A stretch of DNA of 64,000 bases from Alphaproteobacteria bacterium. Lineage in GTDB: Bacteria > Pseudomonadota > Alphaproteobacteria > CAAGCB01 > CAG-977. The position numbers and the translations under genes are program-made. How positions within the stretch are numbered: position 1 is the stretch's first letter; every line of letters starts with the position of its first letter. The notes under the pieces were generated by a model. The model did not search any database and was not told where the DNA came from. It worked only from the letters and a program-made list of their open reading frames with translations. This document shows, in pieces, positions 1 through 8,053 of the stretch. Location: the NCBI GenBank assembly GCA_900768465.1, contig CAAGCY010000003.1, positions 127,725 to 191,724 of the forward strand, given 5' to 3'.

Positions 1-52
1 ACGGGATTTTTCAACTTTTTTTAAGAATGTCTTTTCTTTAAAGGGCGTTGTT

Positions 53-61
53 TGGTATAGT
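53..61 (+). promoter_or_regulatory. candidate extended -10 promoter for the CDF transporter operon
   Basis: The sequence TGGTATAGT fits an extended -10 element (TGnTATAAT) about 38 bases before the GTG start at 99. No convincing -35 hexamer is seen 17 bases upstream. The same TATAGT hexamer recurs in the strong promoter at 62680-62708, which supports the call slightly. Confidence 0.35.
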
Positions 62-98
62 ATCCCCGTTTTGCTGATTTTTAAAAGGCTGGTTAATC

Positions 99-1013
99 GT
101 GTCTGAAAGCAATTCGACGGCGTTTTTGATGAAAGCCGCTTCCGCCGCTTCCGTCGGGGTTGCCGTCATTTTGATTGTTGTCAAGGTGTTCGCGTCGGCA
201 ATGACGGATTCCGTCGCGTTGCTGTCCAGCCTTATCGATTCGTTTTTGGACGCGTGCGCGTCGTTTTTGAATTTCTGGGCGGTTCGGGAATCTTTGACCC
301 CCGCCGATTCCAAGCATCGCTTCGGTCACGGCAAAGTCGAACCGCTGGCGGCGGTCGCTCAGGCGGCGTTTATCGCGGGGTCGGCTGTTTTGCTGACATT
401 CCAAAGCATCCGTTCTTTGTTGCGTCCGCGCGCGCTGGAAAACGCGGATGTCGGCATGCTCGCCATGGGCGTTTCCGTGGTGCTGACTTTTGCTTTGATA
501 GTGTTTCAGCGTTATGTCATCCGCAAAACGAAATCCGTCGCCATTGCCGCCGACTACGCCCACTATGCGGGCGATATTCTGATGAATCTGAGCGTGATGG
601 CGTCGCTGTTCATCGGCGCGTATTGGCACTTTGATTACGCCGACCCGATTTTTGCGCTGACGATAGCGGGATATTTGCTGTTCAGTGCTTGGAAAATCAT
701 CAAAACGGCGCTGATTCAGCTGACCGACGCGGAATTGCCGCGGGAAGAAAAACAAAAAATCGCAAACGTTGTTTTGACAACCCCCGAAGTCGACGGACTG
801 CACGATTTGCGCACCCGCGCGTCGGGGGCAAAATGGTTCATCCAGTTACATTTGGAGCTGAACCCCGAATTCACTTTGGCAAAAGCGCACGCCGTCGCCG
901 ATACGGTCGAAGCGCGGCTGATGAACGCTTTTCCGAACGCCGACGTCTTGATTCACCAAGATCCGGCGGGACTGAACGAAAAACACCCCGAATGGTGTTA
1001 TCACAATATTTAA
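99..1013 (+). CDS. cation diffusion facilitator (CDF/FieF-type) metal efflux transporter
   Basis: A 304-residue inner-membrane antiporter of the CDF family, expected to export divalent metal such as Fe, Zn or Mn in exchange for protons. Visible family hallmarks are the metal-site pair D47/D51 in SLIDSFLDA (TM2), the HxxxD pair H155/D159 (HYAGD, TM5), the HRFGHGKVEPLAA loop near residues 73-86, and a soluble C-terminal domain containing DGLHDLRTR and a histidine in IQLHLEL. The start is GTG, preceded by a weak AAAGG. It is the first gene of a co-directional run with guaC (27-bp gap). The metal cannot be read from sequence alone. Confidence 0.9.
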   Translation: MSESNSTAFLMKAASAASVGVAVILIVVKVFASAMTDSVALLSSLIDSFLDACASFLNFWAVRESLTPADSKHRFGHGKVEPLAAVAQAAFIAGSAVLLTFQSIRSLLRPRALENADVGMLAMGVSVVLTFALIVFQRYVIRKTKSVAIAADYAHYAGDILMNLSVMASLFIGAYWHFDYADPIFALTIAGYLLFSAWKIIKTALIQLTDAELPREEKQKIANVVLTTPEVDGLHDLRTRASGAKWFIQLHLELNPEFTLAKAHAVADTVEARLMNAFPNADVLIHQDPAGLNEKHPEWCYHNI

Positions 1014-1040
1014 AGCCCACCCTCGTTTTAGGAGAATGAA

Positions 1041-2135
1041 ATGAGAATAGAAGAAGATATGAAACTGGATTTCAAGGACGTGCTGTTCCGCCCGAAGCGC
1101 AGTACTTTGCGTTCGCGTTCCGAGGTCGATCTGAACCGTACCTTTACGTTCAGAAACTCCAAGGCGACGTGGACGGGCGTGCCTATCATGGCGGCGAACA
1201 TGGATACCGTCGGGCGGTTCGAGGTCTTTAACGTCCTTAAACAGTTCCGGATGTTCACCTGTATTCAGAAACACTACACCAAAGAGGAATGGAGCGCGTT
1301 CAACGCCAAAACCCCCGCCGAAGACTATAATTACCTTGCCATCACGTCGGGGACTTCGGACAAGGATTACGAACGCCTGTTCCGCATTTGCGGCGAAAAC
1401 CCCGCGATTAAATTCATTTGCATCGACGTCGCGAACGGGTATTCCCAGCACTTTGTCGAATATGTGCGCAAAGTCCGCGAAAACTTTCCGAAAATGACGA
1501 TTATCGCGGGCAACGTTGTCACGGGCGAAATGACCGAAGAACTGATTTTGTCGGGCGCCGATATTGTCAAAGTCGGCATCGGTCCGGGATCGGTTTGCAC
1601 GACGCGTATTCAGACGGGCGTCGGCTATCCGCAGCTGTCCGCGATTATCGAATGTGCCGACGCGGCGCACGGATTGGGCGGCTTGATTATCGGCGACGGC
1701 GGCTGCACTTGTCCGGGCGACGTGTCCAAAGCGTTCGGCGCGGGCGCGGATTTCGTGATGCTGGGCGGTATGTTCGCGGGACACGACGAATCGGGCGGCG
1801 ATTTGGTCGTTGACGAAGCCACGGGCAAGAAATACCGCCGCTTCTACGGGATGAGTTCGGATACCGCGATGGAAAAATACGCGGGCGGCGTGGCGGATTA
1901 CCGCGCCAGCGAAGGACGCACCGTTTTGGTGGAATACAAGGGCGCGTTGGAAAACACGGTCAAAGAAATTTTGGGCGGCGTGCGTTCAACCTGCACTTAC
2001 GTCGGCGCCAGAATGTTGAAAGAATTGAGCAAACGCACGACGTTCGTTCGGGTGACTCAGCAGTTCAACTCGTCTTTGGCAAGCCAGCCTCAAAACCTGA
2101 GAAACGTCAATCCGTCCCACAAACCGACGTGTTGA
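1041..2135 (+). CDS. guaC: GMP reductase
   Basis: A 364-residue IMPDH/GMPR-family TIM barrel that reductively deaminates GMP to IMP with NADPH in purine salvage. The N-terminus (MRIEEDMKLDFKDVLFRPKR) closely matches the E. coli type of GuaC. The catalytic cysteine lies in GIGPGSVCTTR, followed by the purine loop ending GVGYPQ and the phosphate site GDGGCTCPGDV. There is no CBS insert, which separates it from GuaB. TAGGAG sits 8 bases before the ATG. It is followed 11 bases later by the kinase-like fusion gene and is probably co-transcribed with it. Confidence 0.93.
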   Translation: MRIEEDMKLDFKDVLFRPKRSTLRSRSEVDLNRTFTFRNSKATWTGVPIMAANMDTVGRFEVFNVLKQFRMFTCIQKHYTKEEWSAFNAKTPAEDYNYLAITSGTSDKDYERLFRICGENPAIKFICIDVANGYSQHFVEYVRKVRENFPKMTIIAGNVVTGEMTEELILSGADIVKVGIGPGSVCTTRIQTGVGYPQLSAIIECADAAHGLGGLIIGDGGCTCPGDVSKAFGAGADFVMLGGMFAGHDESGGDLVVDEATGKKYRRFYGMSSDTAMEKYAGGVADYRASEGRTVLVEYKGALENTVKEILGGVRSTCTYVGARMLKELSKRTTFVRVTQQFNSSLASQPQNLRNVNPSHKPTC

Positions 2136-2146
2136 GGAAATAAACG

Positions 2147-3697
2147 ATGCTTATCGACGACCAATCCGATTTGATTGAAGCGCTGTCGCGTCCCGAAACG
2201 TACGGGTTCAAGGCGTCGCATCCGATTCGGGTCAAACAGACGAACATTGCCGTCGTGTTTTTGACGGGCGATGCGGCTTACAAGCTTAAAAAAGGCGTCA
2301 AGTTCCCGTATGTGGATTACTCGACGGTTGAAAAGCGCAAAGCCGCGTGCGAAAAAGAACGCGACTTGAGCATGCTGTGGGCGCCCGAACTGAATCCCGC
2401 CGTCGTTCCCGCGGTCAAAACCGCCAAGGGATACGCCGTCGGCGAAAAATCGGACGGGGAGGTCGTCGATTGGCTGGTTCGCATGCGCGAATTTCCCGAA
2501 GACATGCTGTTTGACGCTTTGGCGGACAACGGCGACCTTGACCGGTTTGAAATGATGGACACGGCGGAAAAAATCTTCAAAATGCACCAGGCCGCGCCCG
2601 TTGTCATGACGCGCGATCCCGTGGAAATCATACGCGGGCGCATTGTCGAAAACAATATGATGATTCGCTGCTTCGTCCCCGATTTGTTCGATGCCGAGGA
2701 TGTCGACGAACTGGAAGCCGAACAGAACAAAGCGCTGGACGCGGTGTCGGATTTATTGCGCCGCCGCCGCGAAAACGGCAAAATCCGCGTGTGCCACGGC
2801 GATTTGACTCTGCGCAATATCGCAATGGCGGACGGGAAAGTTACAATCTTCAACCCGATTGAATTCAACGACGATTTGACGCAAATCGATGTGCTGTACG
2901 ACTTCGCTTTTCTGCTGGTCGATATGGAAAGCAAAGGATTGCGCCGTCTGGCGAGCATTCTGTTCAACCACTATATGGCCATGTCAGCGGATTGGGACGG
3001 TGTTCCCGCTCTGCCGCTGTTCCTGTCGTGCCGCGCGGCGGTCAACGCTTATGTGTTCGCCGAAATATCCCGCGACATCAAGGACAAGTTCGAAGCCAAT
3101 CTGATGGCGAACCGCGCGTACGAGCATTTGGTCATGGCGCGCCGCTTTTTAAAACCCGAAAAGACGATTCTGGTCGCTTGCGGGGGGCTGTCGGGGTCGG
3201 GTAAATCCCGCATCGGACGCGAAGCCGCGCCTTTTATCGGCAATCCGCCCGGGGCGGTGATTCTGCGCGACGACGTTTTGCGTAAAAATATGCTGGGCGT
3301 CGGGCTGGAGGATTATTTGGACGAATCGGTTTATACGCCCGAAAACGAAGCCAAAGTGTTCGACAAGCTGTGCGAAGAATGCCGCCGTATTCTGGCGACG
3401 GGGCAGTCGGTCGTCGCGGACGCGTTGTTTCACGAACCCGCTCAGCGCGCCAAAATCGAACAAATCGCGCGCGAGATGAACGTCGATTTCCAAGGTTTTT
3501 GGGTCGATGCGCCGCTGGAAGTCCGCAAACAGCGCGTTTTGTCGCGTCAGCGCAACCCGTCGGACGTTAAAACGCCCGAAGAACTGGACAAACAGCTGAA
3601 CAAAGACGTCGGGGCGATAACGTGGGACAAAATCGATACGTCGGGCGATCGTATGGCGACTTTGGCGCAAGTGCGTTCGCTGCTGTCGAAACGGTAA
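2147..3697 (+). CDS. fusion of an aminoglycoside-phosphotransferase-like kinase domain and a P-loop ATPase (COG2187-COG0645 type)
   Basis: A 516-residue two-domain cytosolic protein. Residues about 1-330 look like the APH/choline-kinase fold, with the catalytic-loop motif HGDLTLRN near residue 218 and a metal-site-like EFND region after it. Residues about 340-516 are a small P-loop kinase domain with Walker A GLSGSGKS near residue 347 and the later WVDAPLEVRKQR segment typical of gluconate- or zeta-toxin-like kinases. The fusion occurs in many proteobacteria, but I know of no settled substrate. GGAAAT lies just before the start, and the gene sits between guaC and a universal stress protein gene with 11-bp gaps, so all are probably one transcript. 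Confidence 0.8.
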   Translation: MLIDDQSDLIEALSRPETYGFKASHPIRVKQTNIAVVFLTGDAAYKLKKGVKFPYVDYSTVEKRKAACEKERDLSMLWAPELNPAVVPAVKTAKGYAVGEKSDGEVVDWLVRMREFPEDMLFDALADNGDLDRFEMMDTAEKIFKMHQAAPVVMTRDPVEIIRGRIVENNMMIRCFVPDLFDAEDVDELEAEQNKALDAVSDLLRRRRENGKIRVCHGDLTLRNIAMADGKVTIFNPIEFNDDLTQIDVLYDFAFLLVDMESKGLRRLASILFNHYMAMSADWDGVPALPLFLSCRAAVNAYVFAEISRDIKDKFEANLMANRAYEHLVMARRFLKPEKTILVACGGLSGSGKSRIGREAAPFIGNPPGAVILRDDVLRKNMLGVGLEDYLDESVYTPENEAKVFDKLCEECRRILATGQSVVADALFHEPAQRAKIEQIAREMNVDFQGFWVDAPLEVRKQRVLSRQRNPSDVKTPEELDKQLNKDVGAITWDKIDTSGDRMATLAQVRSLLSKR

Positions 3698-3708
3698 GGA
3701 GAAAGGTC

Positions 3709-4590
3709 ATGGATACGTTCAAGGACATTAAAGTCAAAATCGACGATACGGAATCCGCGCTTGCCGCGTTGGAAACGGCGCTGAGCGTCGCGCGGAAATT
3801 TACGGCGCATTTGGACGTGTTCCATATCCGTCCCCAGCCGTCGTGCTTGGTTCCCGTGCCCGTCGTCAGCTCCGACATAGCCGGCTTTGTGGTCAACGAA
3901 GTGGTGACGGCGGACGAACGCGCGGCGGACGAGGCGGCGGACAAAACGCGTGCCGCGTTCGGGGAGTTTGTGAAAAATCACGGTCTTTGCCCGACGGATG
4001 CGCCGCGGAAAAACATCGGCGAAGTATCCGCCGAATACCGCGAATTCGACGGTGCCGAAGCCGAAATGACCGCATGGTGCGCGCGCGCCGCCGATTTGAT
4101 GGTGCTGCCGCGTCCGGCGGAAAACAATCCCGACAACGCGCTGGAAATCGTCAATGCCGCCGTGATGGAAGGCGGTTCGGCGGTTCTGCTTGCTCCGCAG
4201 ACGAAAAATCCGTCCGTCGGCGAACGCGTCGCGATTTTGTGGGACGGTTCCGAAGAAGCGTCCAAAGCCGTCGCTTACGCGATGCCGTTTTTGGTGCGTG
4301 CGCAGGAAGTCGTCATCATCGAAACGGAAGTGCCTTTGGAGGAAATCGCGGGCGCGGCGGAGCTTGCCAAACGTTTGGCGTGGCACGAAATCGACGCGCA
4401 AGTCGTAAAAATGCCCGAAATTTCATCCGTATCCGAACGCGCGGCGGAAGTGATTAAGCAAACCTGCGCTCATTACGACATGCTGGTGATGGGGGCGTAC
4501 ACGCAAAGCTCAATGCGCCGCTGGATTTTGGGCAGTTTCACCAAGAGCTTGATTTTGAACGCCGACATTACGCTGCTGATGAGCCATTAA
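3709..4590 (+). CDS. universal stress protein, UspA family (tandem-domain length)
   Basis: A 293-residue cytosolic protein about twice the length of a single Usp domain. The C-terminal half keeps the ATP-binding signature GxxG-x9-GS/T as GAYTQSSMRRWILGSFTKS. The N-terminal half (KVKIDDTESALAALETALS) is divergent and lacks a clear signature. I chose the ATG at 3709 because AAGGAGAAAGG lies directly upstream. An in-frame upstream ATG at 3622 would overlap the previous gene by 75 bases without a good ribosome-binding site. It is the last gene of the 99-4590 run. The last 81 bases overlap the convergent aquaporin gene. Confidence 0.85.
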   Translation: MDTFKDIKVKIDDTESALAALETALSVARKFTAHLDVFHIRPQPSCLVPVPVVSSDIAGFVVNEVVTADERAADEAADKTRAAFGEFVKNHGLCPTDAPRKNIGEVSAEYREFDGAEAEMTAWCARAADLMVLPRPAENNPDNALEIVNAAVMEGGSAVLLAPQTKNPSVGERVAILWDGSEEASKAVAYAMPFLVRAQEVVIIETEVPLEEIAGAAELAKRLAWHEIDAQVVKMPEISSVSERAAEVIKQTCAHYDMLVMGAYTQSSMRRWILGSFTKSLILNADITLLMSH

Positions 4591-5208
4591 CAGCGCAACC
4601 AATCCGCAAACGACGGCGGCGGTGATTCCGCTTGCCCAGAAATACTTTAAGGAAGCAACGGCTTCGGGGGTGGAAAACATCGCCAAAGCCGTTGATTTTA
4701 CGGGGTTCATCGCGCCTTTGGCAATCGGATAGCCGACAAACGTTGCGCCCGTCAGAAAACAACCCAACGCGGCGGGGGCTTTTGCCGTGTTTTGCGTTGC
4801 CAGAAACACGGCAGCGAACAGGACGTTCAAAACGGTTTCCGCCGTTAAAAGGGCTTCGATGCCGTAGCGGTCGGAATAGTTGCCCGCCAATGCCGTGTCG
4901 GCGACAAAGCCCGTTTTGCCGTTTAAAACAACGCTTAAAACCCAAGCGGCGGCAAACGCGCCCGCAGCTTGCCCGAACAGGCGCAAAAGGACGTTTTTCC
5001 AATTTTCCCGCTTGGCGCAGAAAGCGGCGATTGTAAATATCGGGTTGAAATGCCCGTCGGGAAACGCGTAGCACATTGCCGCGAACGCCAATCCCGCCGC
5101 CAAAGCGATGCCCAGCCAGCCGATGAACGGCGCGGAAAACACAATCGCCCCCGTTCCGACAAAAACGAATCCGAATGTTCCGATGATTTCCGCCAAGGCT
5201 GTTTTCAA
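4510..5208 (-). CDS. aquaporin (MIP family) with altered NPA boxes
   Basis: A 232-residue inner-membrane channel with six hydrophobic segments and the two MIP half-helix loops. Both NPA boxes are changed: the first is NPI (DGHFNPIFT, residue 55) and the second is NPV (AMNPVKSTALA, residue 168). The position after the second box, normally the selectivity-filter arginine (NPAR), is lysine K171. Overall it aligns best with AqpZ. The start is TTG at 5208, supported by GGAGGATTTGCT immediately upstream. The last 27 codons are antisense to the end of the Usp gene, which explains a non-hydrophobic tail. Substrate is uncertain given the changed filter. Confidence 0.8.
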   Translation of the reverse strand: MKTALAEIIGTFGFVFVGTGAIVFSAPFIGWLGIALAAGLAFAAMCYAFPDGHFNPIFTIAAFCAKRENWKNVLLRLFGQAAGAFAAAWVLSVVLNGKTGFVADTALAGNYSDRYGIEALLTAETVLNVLFAAVFLATQNTAKAPAALGCFLTGATFVGYPIAKGAMNPVKSTALAMFSTPEAVASLKYFWASGITAAVVCGLVALLMAHQQRNVGVQNQALGETAQNPAAH

Positions 5209-5271
5209 AGCAAATCCTCCGATTTCGATAAAATGTAATTCTTTGTTAGCAAAAAACTGTTAAAAAAGGCT

Positions 5272-6006
5272 ATGCGATACGTTGTTTTTTTTATTTTGTT
5301 TTTTGTGTCGGGGTGCGCGGCTTTGCCCGATCCCGAAGGCTTTGCTTTTCAAACCGTCAAAACGAACACGTTTGATATTGCCGTGTGGACAAGGATTGCT
5401 CCGCCCGCCGATACGCTGAAAGTGTTTATCGAAGGCGACGGTTTGGCGTGGGTGTCGGCAACTCAGCCGTCGCTTGACCCGACACCGCGCAATTCGACGG
5501 TTTTGAAATGGGCGCAAAAAACGGCGGGCAATGTCGCGTATATGGCGCGTCCGTGCCAGTATGTGATGAACGATAAGTGCGACATTCCGTTTTGGACGAC
5601 CGCGCGTTTTTCGCCCGAAACCGTCGATGCGATGGACGGCGCGCTGAAAACGCTGATTAAACGTTACAATCTGAAAAAAGTCGAGCTTGTCGGTTATTCG
5701 GGCGGCGGAGCCATGGCGGTTTTGCTGGCGCAAAGAAATCAAGGCAAGGTATCCAAGCTGACGACCGTCGCAGGCGTTTTGAACCACGCGGATTGGACGG
5801 CGTATTTCGGCGATTCGCCTTTGGACGGGTCGATTAACGCCGCGTATGCTTTAAAAGAGATTGCCGAAATTCCGCAAATCCACTATGCGGGCGGCAAGGA
5901 TGACGTCGTGCCGCCGGCTTTGTCCGAAAAATGGGTCGATAAAAAACGGCTGGTCGTTTTGCCGAATGCGACTCACGCCAAAGGCTTCGAGGCGATTAAG
6001 TTCTGA
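5272..6006 (+). CDS. lipoprotein with alpha/beta-hydrolase fold
   Basis: A 244-residue protein with a short hydrophobic signal ending in the lipobox VSGC (Cys15), so it is probably a lipidated envelope protein. The nucleophile elbow GYSGGG (near residue 143) and the C-terminal THAKGF histidine fit a serine alpha/beta hydrolase. An aspartate in GGKDDVVPP is the likely acid. I do not recognise a specific substrate; peptidase, esterase or thioesterase activities are all possible. The upstream AAAAAAGGCT serves as ribosome-binding site. The 3' end overlaps the convergent tcdA gene by 34 bases. Confidence 0.75.
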   Translation: MRYVVFFILFFVSGCAALPDPEGFAFQTVKTNTFDIAVWTRIAPPADTLKVFIEGDGLAWVSATQPSLDPTPRNSTVLKWAQKTAGNVAYMARPCQYVMNDKCDIPFWTTARFSPETVDAMDGALKTLIKRYNLKKVELVGYSGGGAMAVLLAQRNQGKVSKLTTVAGVLNHADWTAYFGDSPLDGSINAAYALKEIAEIPQIHYAGGKDDVVPPALSEKWVDKKRLVVLPNATHAKGFEAIKF

Positions 6007-6725
6007 ATCACATAGTTGGCAAGCGTCAGTCCGAAGATTCCCGTAATCGTCGGCAGACTGCCCATAACGGTTCTTTCACGCCCCAAGCCGGGGGTAAGCT
6101 CGCTTTCTTCGGGATAGACGGGGGCGGGGATGTGTTCGCGCGATTCGGTCGAAAAAACGCACGGAAAATCCAAAGGAACGCCGCGGCGGCGCAAACGTTT
6201 GCGCAGCATGAACGCCAAACGGCAATGGTTGACTTTGCTCATCGCGCCCGTTTGAATCAGCGCGGGATTGGTGCGCAACGCCGCGCCCATGGCGGAAATA
6301 AAAGGCATATTGTTGGTGCGCAGGTAGGAAATCAGCTCTGTTTTGGGATTCAGCGAATCAATCGCGTCAACGACGAAATCGGGGTTTCCGCTCAGCAGGT
6401 CGGGAATGGATTCGGCGTTGATGAACGCTTGGACGGGTTCGGTTTTGCAGGCGGGATTGATGTCTTGAACGCGCGCGTCGGCGATTTGGGCTTTGGGCTG
6501 TCCGATGGTTGAATGAAGTGCGAACAGCTGGCGGTTCAGGTTGCTTAACGACACGACGTCGTTGTCAATCAGCCGCAGTCTGCCAATGCCCGCGCGCGCC
6601 AAAGCTTCGACCGCGTAGCTGCCGACCGCGCCCAATCCCGCGACGACGACAAACGCATTTTGCAGACGGCTTAAACCCTCGTCCCCGACAAGCAGGCGCA
6701 AGCGTGTGAATTGATCAGCGGGCAT
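5973..6725 (-). CDS. tcdA: tRNA threonylcarbamoyladenosine dehydratase (ThiF/E1-like)
   Basis: A 250-residue E1-like ATP-dependent enzyme that cyclises t6A to ct6A at tRNA position 37 in ANN-decoding tRNAs. It shows the Rossmann ATP site VVAGLGAVGSYAVEALARAG and the following LIDND-VSLSNLNRQ block typical of YgdL/CsdL. The ATP-site residues and the C-terminal SLPTITGIFGL helix match TcdA. I chose the ATG at 6725 (MPADQF) because GGAAAGA lies about ten bases upstream. The longer in-frame start at 6767 would run 53 bases into tatD. It is downstream of and overlapping tatD, a pairing that suggests one operon. Confidence 0.88.
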   Translation of the reverse strand: MPADQFTRLRLLVGDEGLSRLQNAFVVVAGLGAVGSYAVEALARAGIGRLRLIDNDVVSLSNLNRQLFALHSTIGQPKAQIADARVQDINPACKTEPVQAFINAESIPDLLSGNPDFVVDAIDSLNPKTELISYLRTNNMPFISAMGAALRTNPALIQTGAMSKVNHCRLAFMLRKRLRRRGVPLDFPCVFSTESREHIPAPVYPEESELTPGLGRERTVMGSLPTITGIFGLTLANYVIQNLIASKPLA

Positions 6726-7422
6726 TTTTGAATCTTTCCGTGTTAAGGGTGATTTGATTTTCGTCAACGCCCGTTATAGCCTCGATTTTCTTCAAAATCA
6801 AAGCCAGATTGGCGGGGACGTTCGTTTTTTCGGCGGGGTCAAGGCATAAATCGTCGGCGGGTCTTTGGTCGGGTGAATCCGTTTCCGCAACCAGCCTGTC
6901 GGCGGGGACGGCGGTCAGAACGGCGGGCTTCGGATTTCGTCCCGAAAACGAAAAAAAGCACGGGTATTTTGCAAAAAACGCGACATCCTGCGCCGTTCCC
7001 GAAAATCCGTGCAGCAAAACGGCGGGCGGAAAAAGCTTGGTTTGCTTGAAAAACGCTTTTAAACGGTCAAAACGCTTGATGCAATGAATCACGGCGGGGC
7101 GGCTCAGTTTCGCCGCCAAAGCAAATTGGAGCGCAAAGACGGCATCCTGTTCGGGCGGAGCTTTCGCGTCCAATCCGATTTCGCCGACGCCCGCCGCGGG
7201 ATTGTCGATTAAAAGCCGTTCCAGCAAAGCTTGGTCGTGGCGGTCGGCAAACCACGGATGCGTGCCGATGAACGGCTTGACATCGGGGGCGGACAATGCC
7301 AGCGTTTCCGCCCAATCGGCGGGGCTTGTCCCTGTCGTCAAAAATCCTGTTACGCCGTGTTCGCGGGCTTGGGCGGCGGCAAAAGGGGGCAGGCGGTTCA
7401 AATGTAAATGCGCGTCTATCAT
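6715..7422 (-). CDS. TatD-family metal-dependent hydrolase
   Basis: A 235-residue TIM-barrel amidohydrolase-like nuclease. It keeps the metal ligands HLH near the N-terminus (DAHLHLN), the GEIGLDA glutamate and the HCIK histidine. An ETDSPDQRP block supplies the late aspartate. TatD proteins act as 3'-5' exonucleases or D-aminoacyl-type hydrolases, and the exact role here is not deducible. It is slightly shorter than E. coli TatD (260). The start codon overlaps in antisense with the first bases of the divergent pseudouridine synthase region. It is followed by tcdA with an 11-bp overlap. Confidence 0.85.
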   Translation of the reverse strand: MIDAHLHLNRLPPFAAAQAREHGVTGFLTTGTSPADWAETLALSAPDVKPFIGTHPWFADRHDQALLERLLIDNPAAGVGEIGLDAKAPPEQDAVFALQFALAAKLSRPAVIHCIKRFDRLKAFFKQTKLFPPAVLLHGFSGTAQDVAFFAKYPCFFSFSGRNPKPAVLTAVPADRLVAETDSPDQRPADDLCLDPAEKTNVPANLALILKKIEAITGVDENQITLNTERFKNAR

Positions 7423-7483
7423 GGTCGTCGTTGAAAAACAAAGAAAACAAGGCTATTATCGCATAAAAACGACAGAGGGCGAA

Positions 7484-8053
7484 ATGTTTTCCTATATCGC
7501 GTTCAACAAACCGTACGGCGTGTTAAGCCAATTCACCCCCGAAGCGGGACATCCCGCTTTGGACGGATTCGGATTGCCGCCGAATGTGTACGCGGCGGGA
7601 CGGCTGGACCATGACAGCGAAGGGCTTTTGCTGTTGACCGACGACGGCAAGTTTGTCAAGCGATTGCTTGATCCCGCGTTTGCGCACCCGCGCACTTATT
7701 GGGCGCAGGTGGACGGCGACATAACGGGCGATGCTTTGAAACGGCTGGAAAAAGGCGTTGACATATCGGGATACCGCACAAAACCCTGCAAAGCCCTCAA
7801 AATCGACGCGCCCGACGTTCCCCCGCGCGACCCGCCGATACGTTATCGGGCGAACATTCCGACATCGTGGGTCGAATTGACGCTGATTGAGGGCAAAAAC
7901 AGGCAGGTGCGCCGCATGACGGCGGCGGTCGGATTTCCGACTTTGCGCCTTGTCCGCGTCAAAATCGGGGATTTAAGCCTTGACGGATTGCCGCAGGGGC
8001 AATGGAAAGCCGTATCCAAATCCGACATTTTCAATCAAGGATGCCGCCGATGA
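7484..8053 (+). CDS. rluE: rRNA pseudouridine synthase, RluE-type (RsuA family)
   Basis: A 189-residue RsuA-family enzyme without the N-terminal S4 domain, as in RluE, which modifies U2457 of E. coli 23S rRNA. The catalytic aspartate lies in AGRLDHDSEGLLLLT, with the upstream FNKPYGVLSQFT block and the GKNRQVRRMTAAVGFPTLRLVR motif near the C-terminus. The ATG at 7484 follows GAGGGC and matches the RluE N-terminus. A longer in-frame start at 7421 would add 21 residues unlike the family. The stop overlaps the histidine kinase start by ATGA. Confidence 0.87.
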   Translation: MFSYIAFNKPYGVLSQFTPEAGHPALDGFGLPPNVYAAGRLDHDSEGLLLLTDDGKFVKRLLDPAFAHPRTYWAQVDGDITGDALKRLEKGVDISGYRTKPCKALKIDAPDVPPRDPPIRYRANIPTSWVELTLIEGKNRQVRRMTAAVGFPTLRLVRVKIGDLSLDGLPQGQWKAVSKSDIFNQGCRR

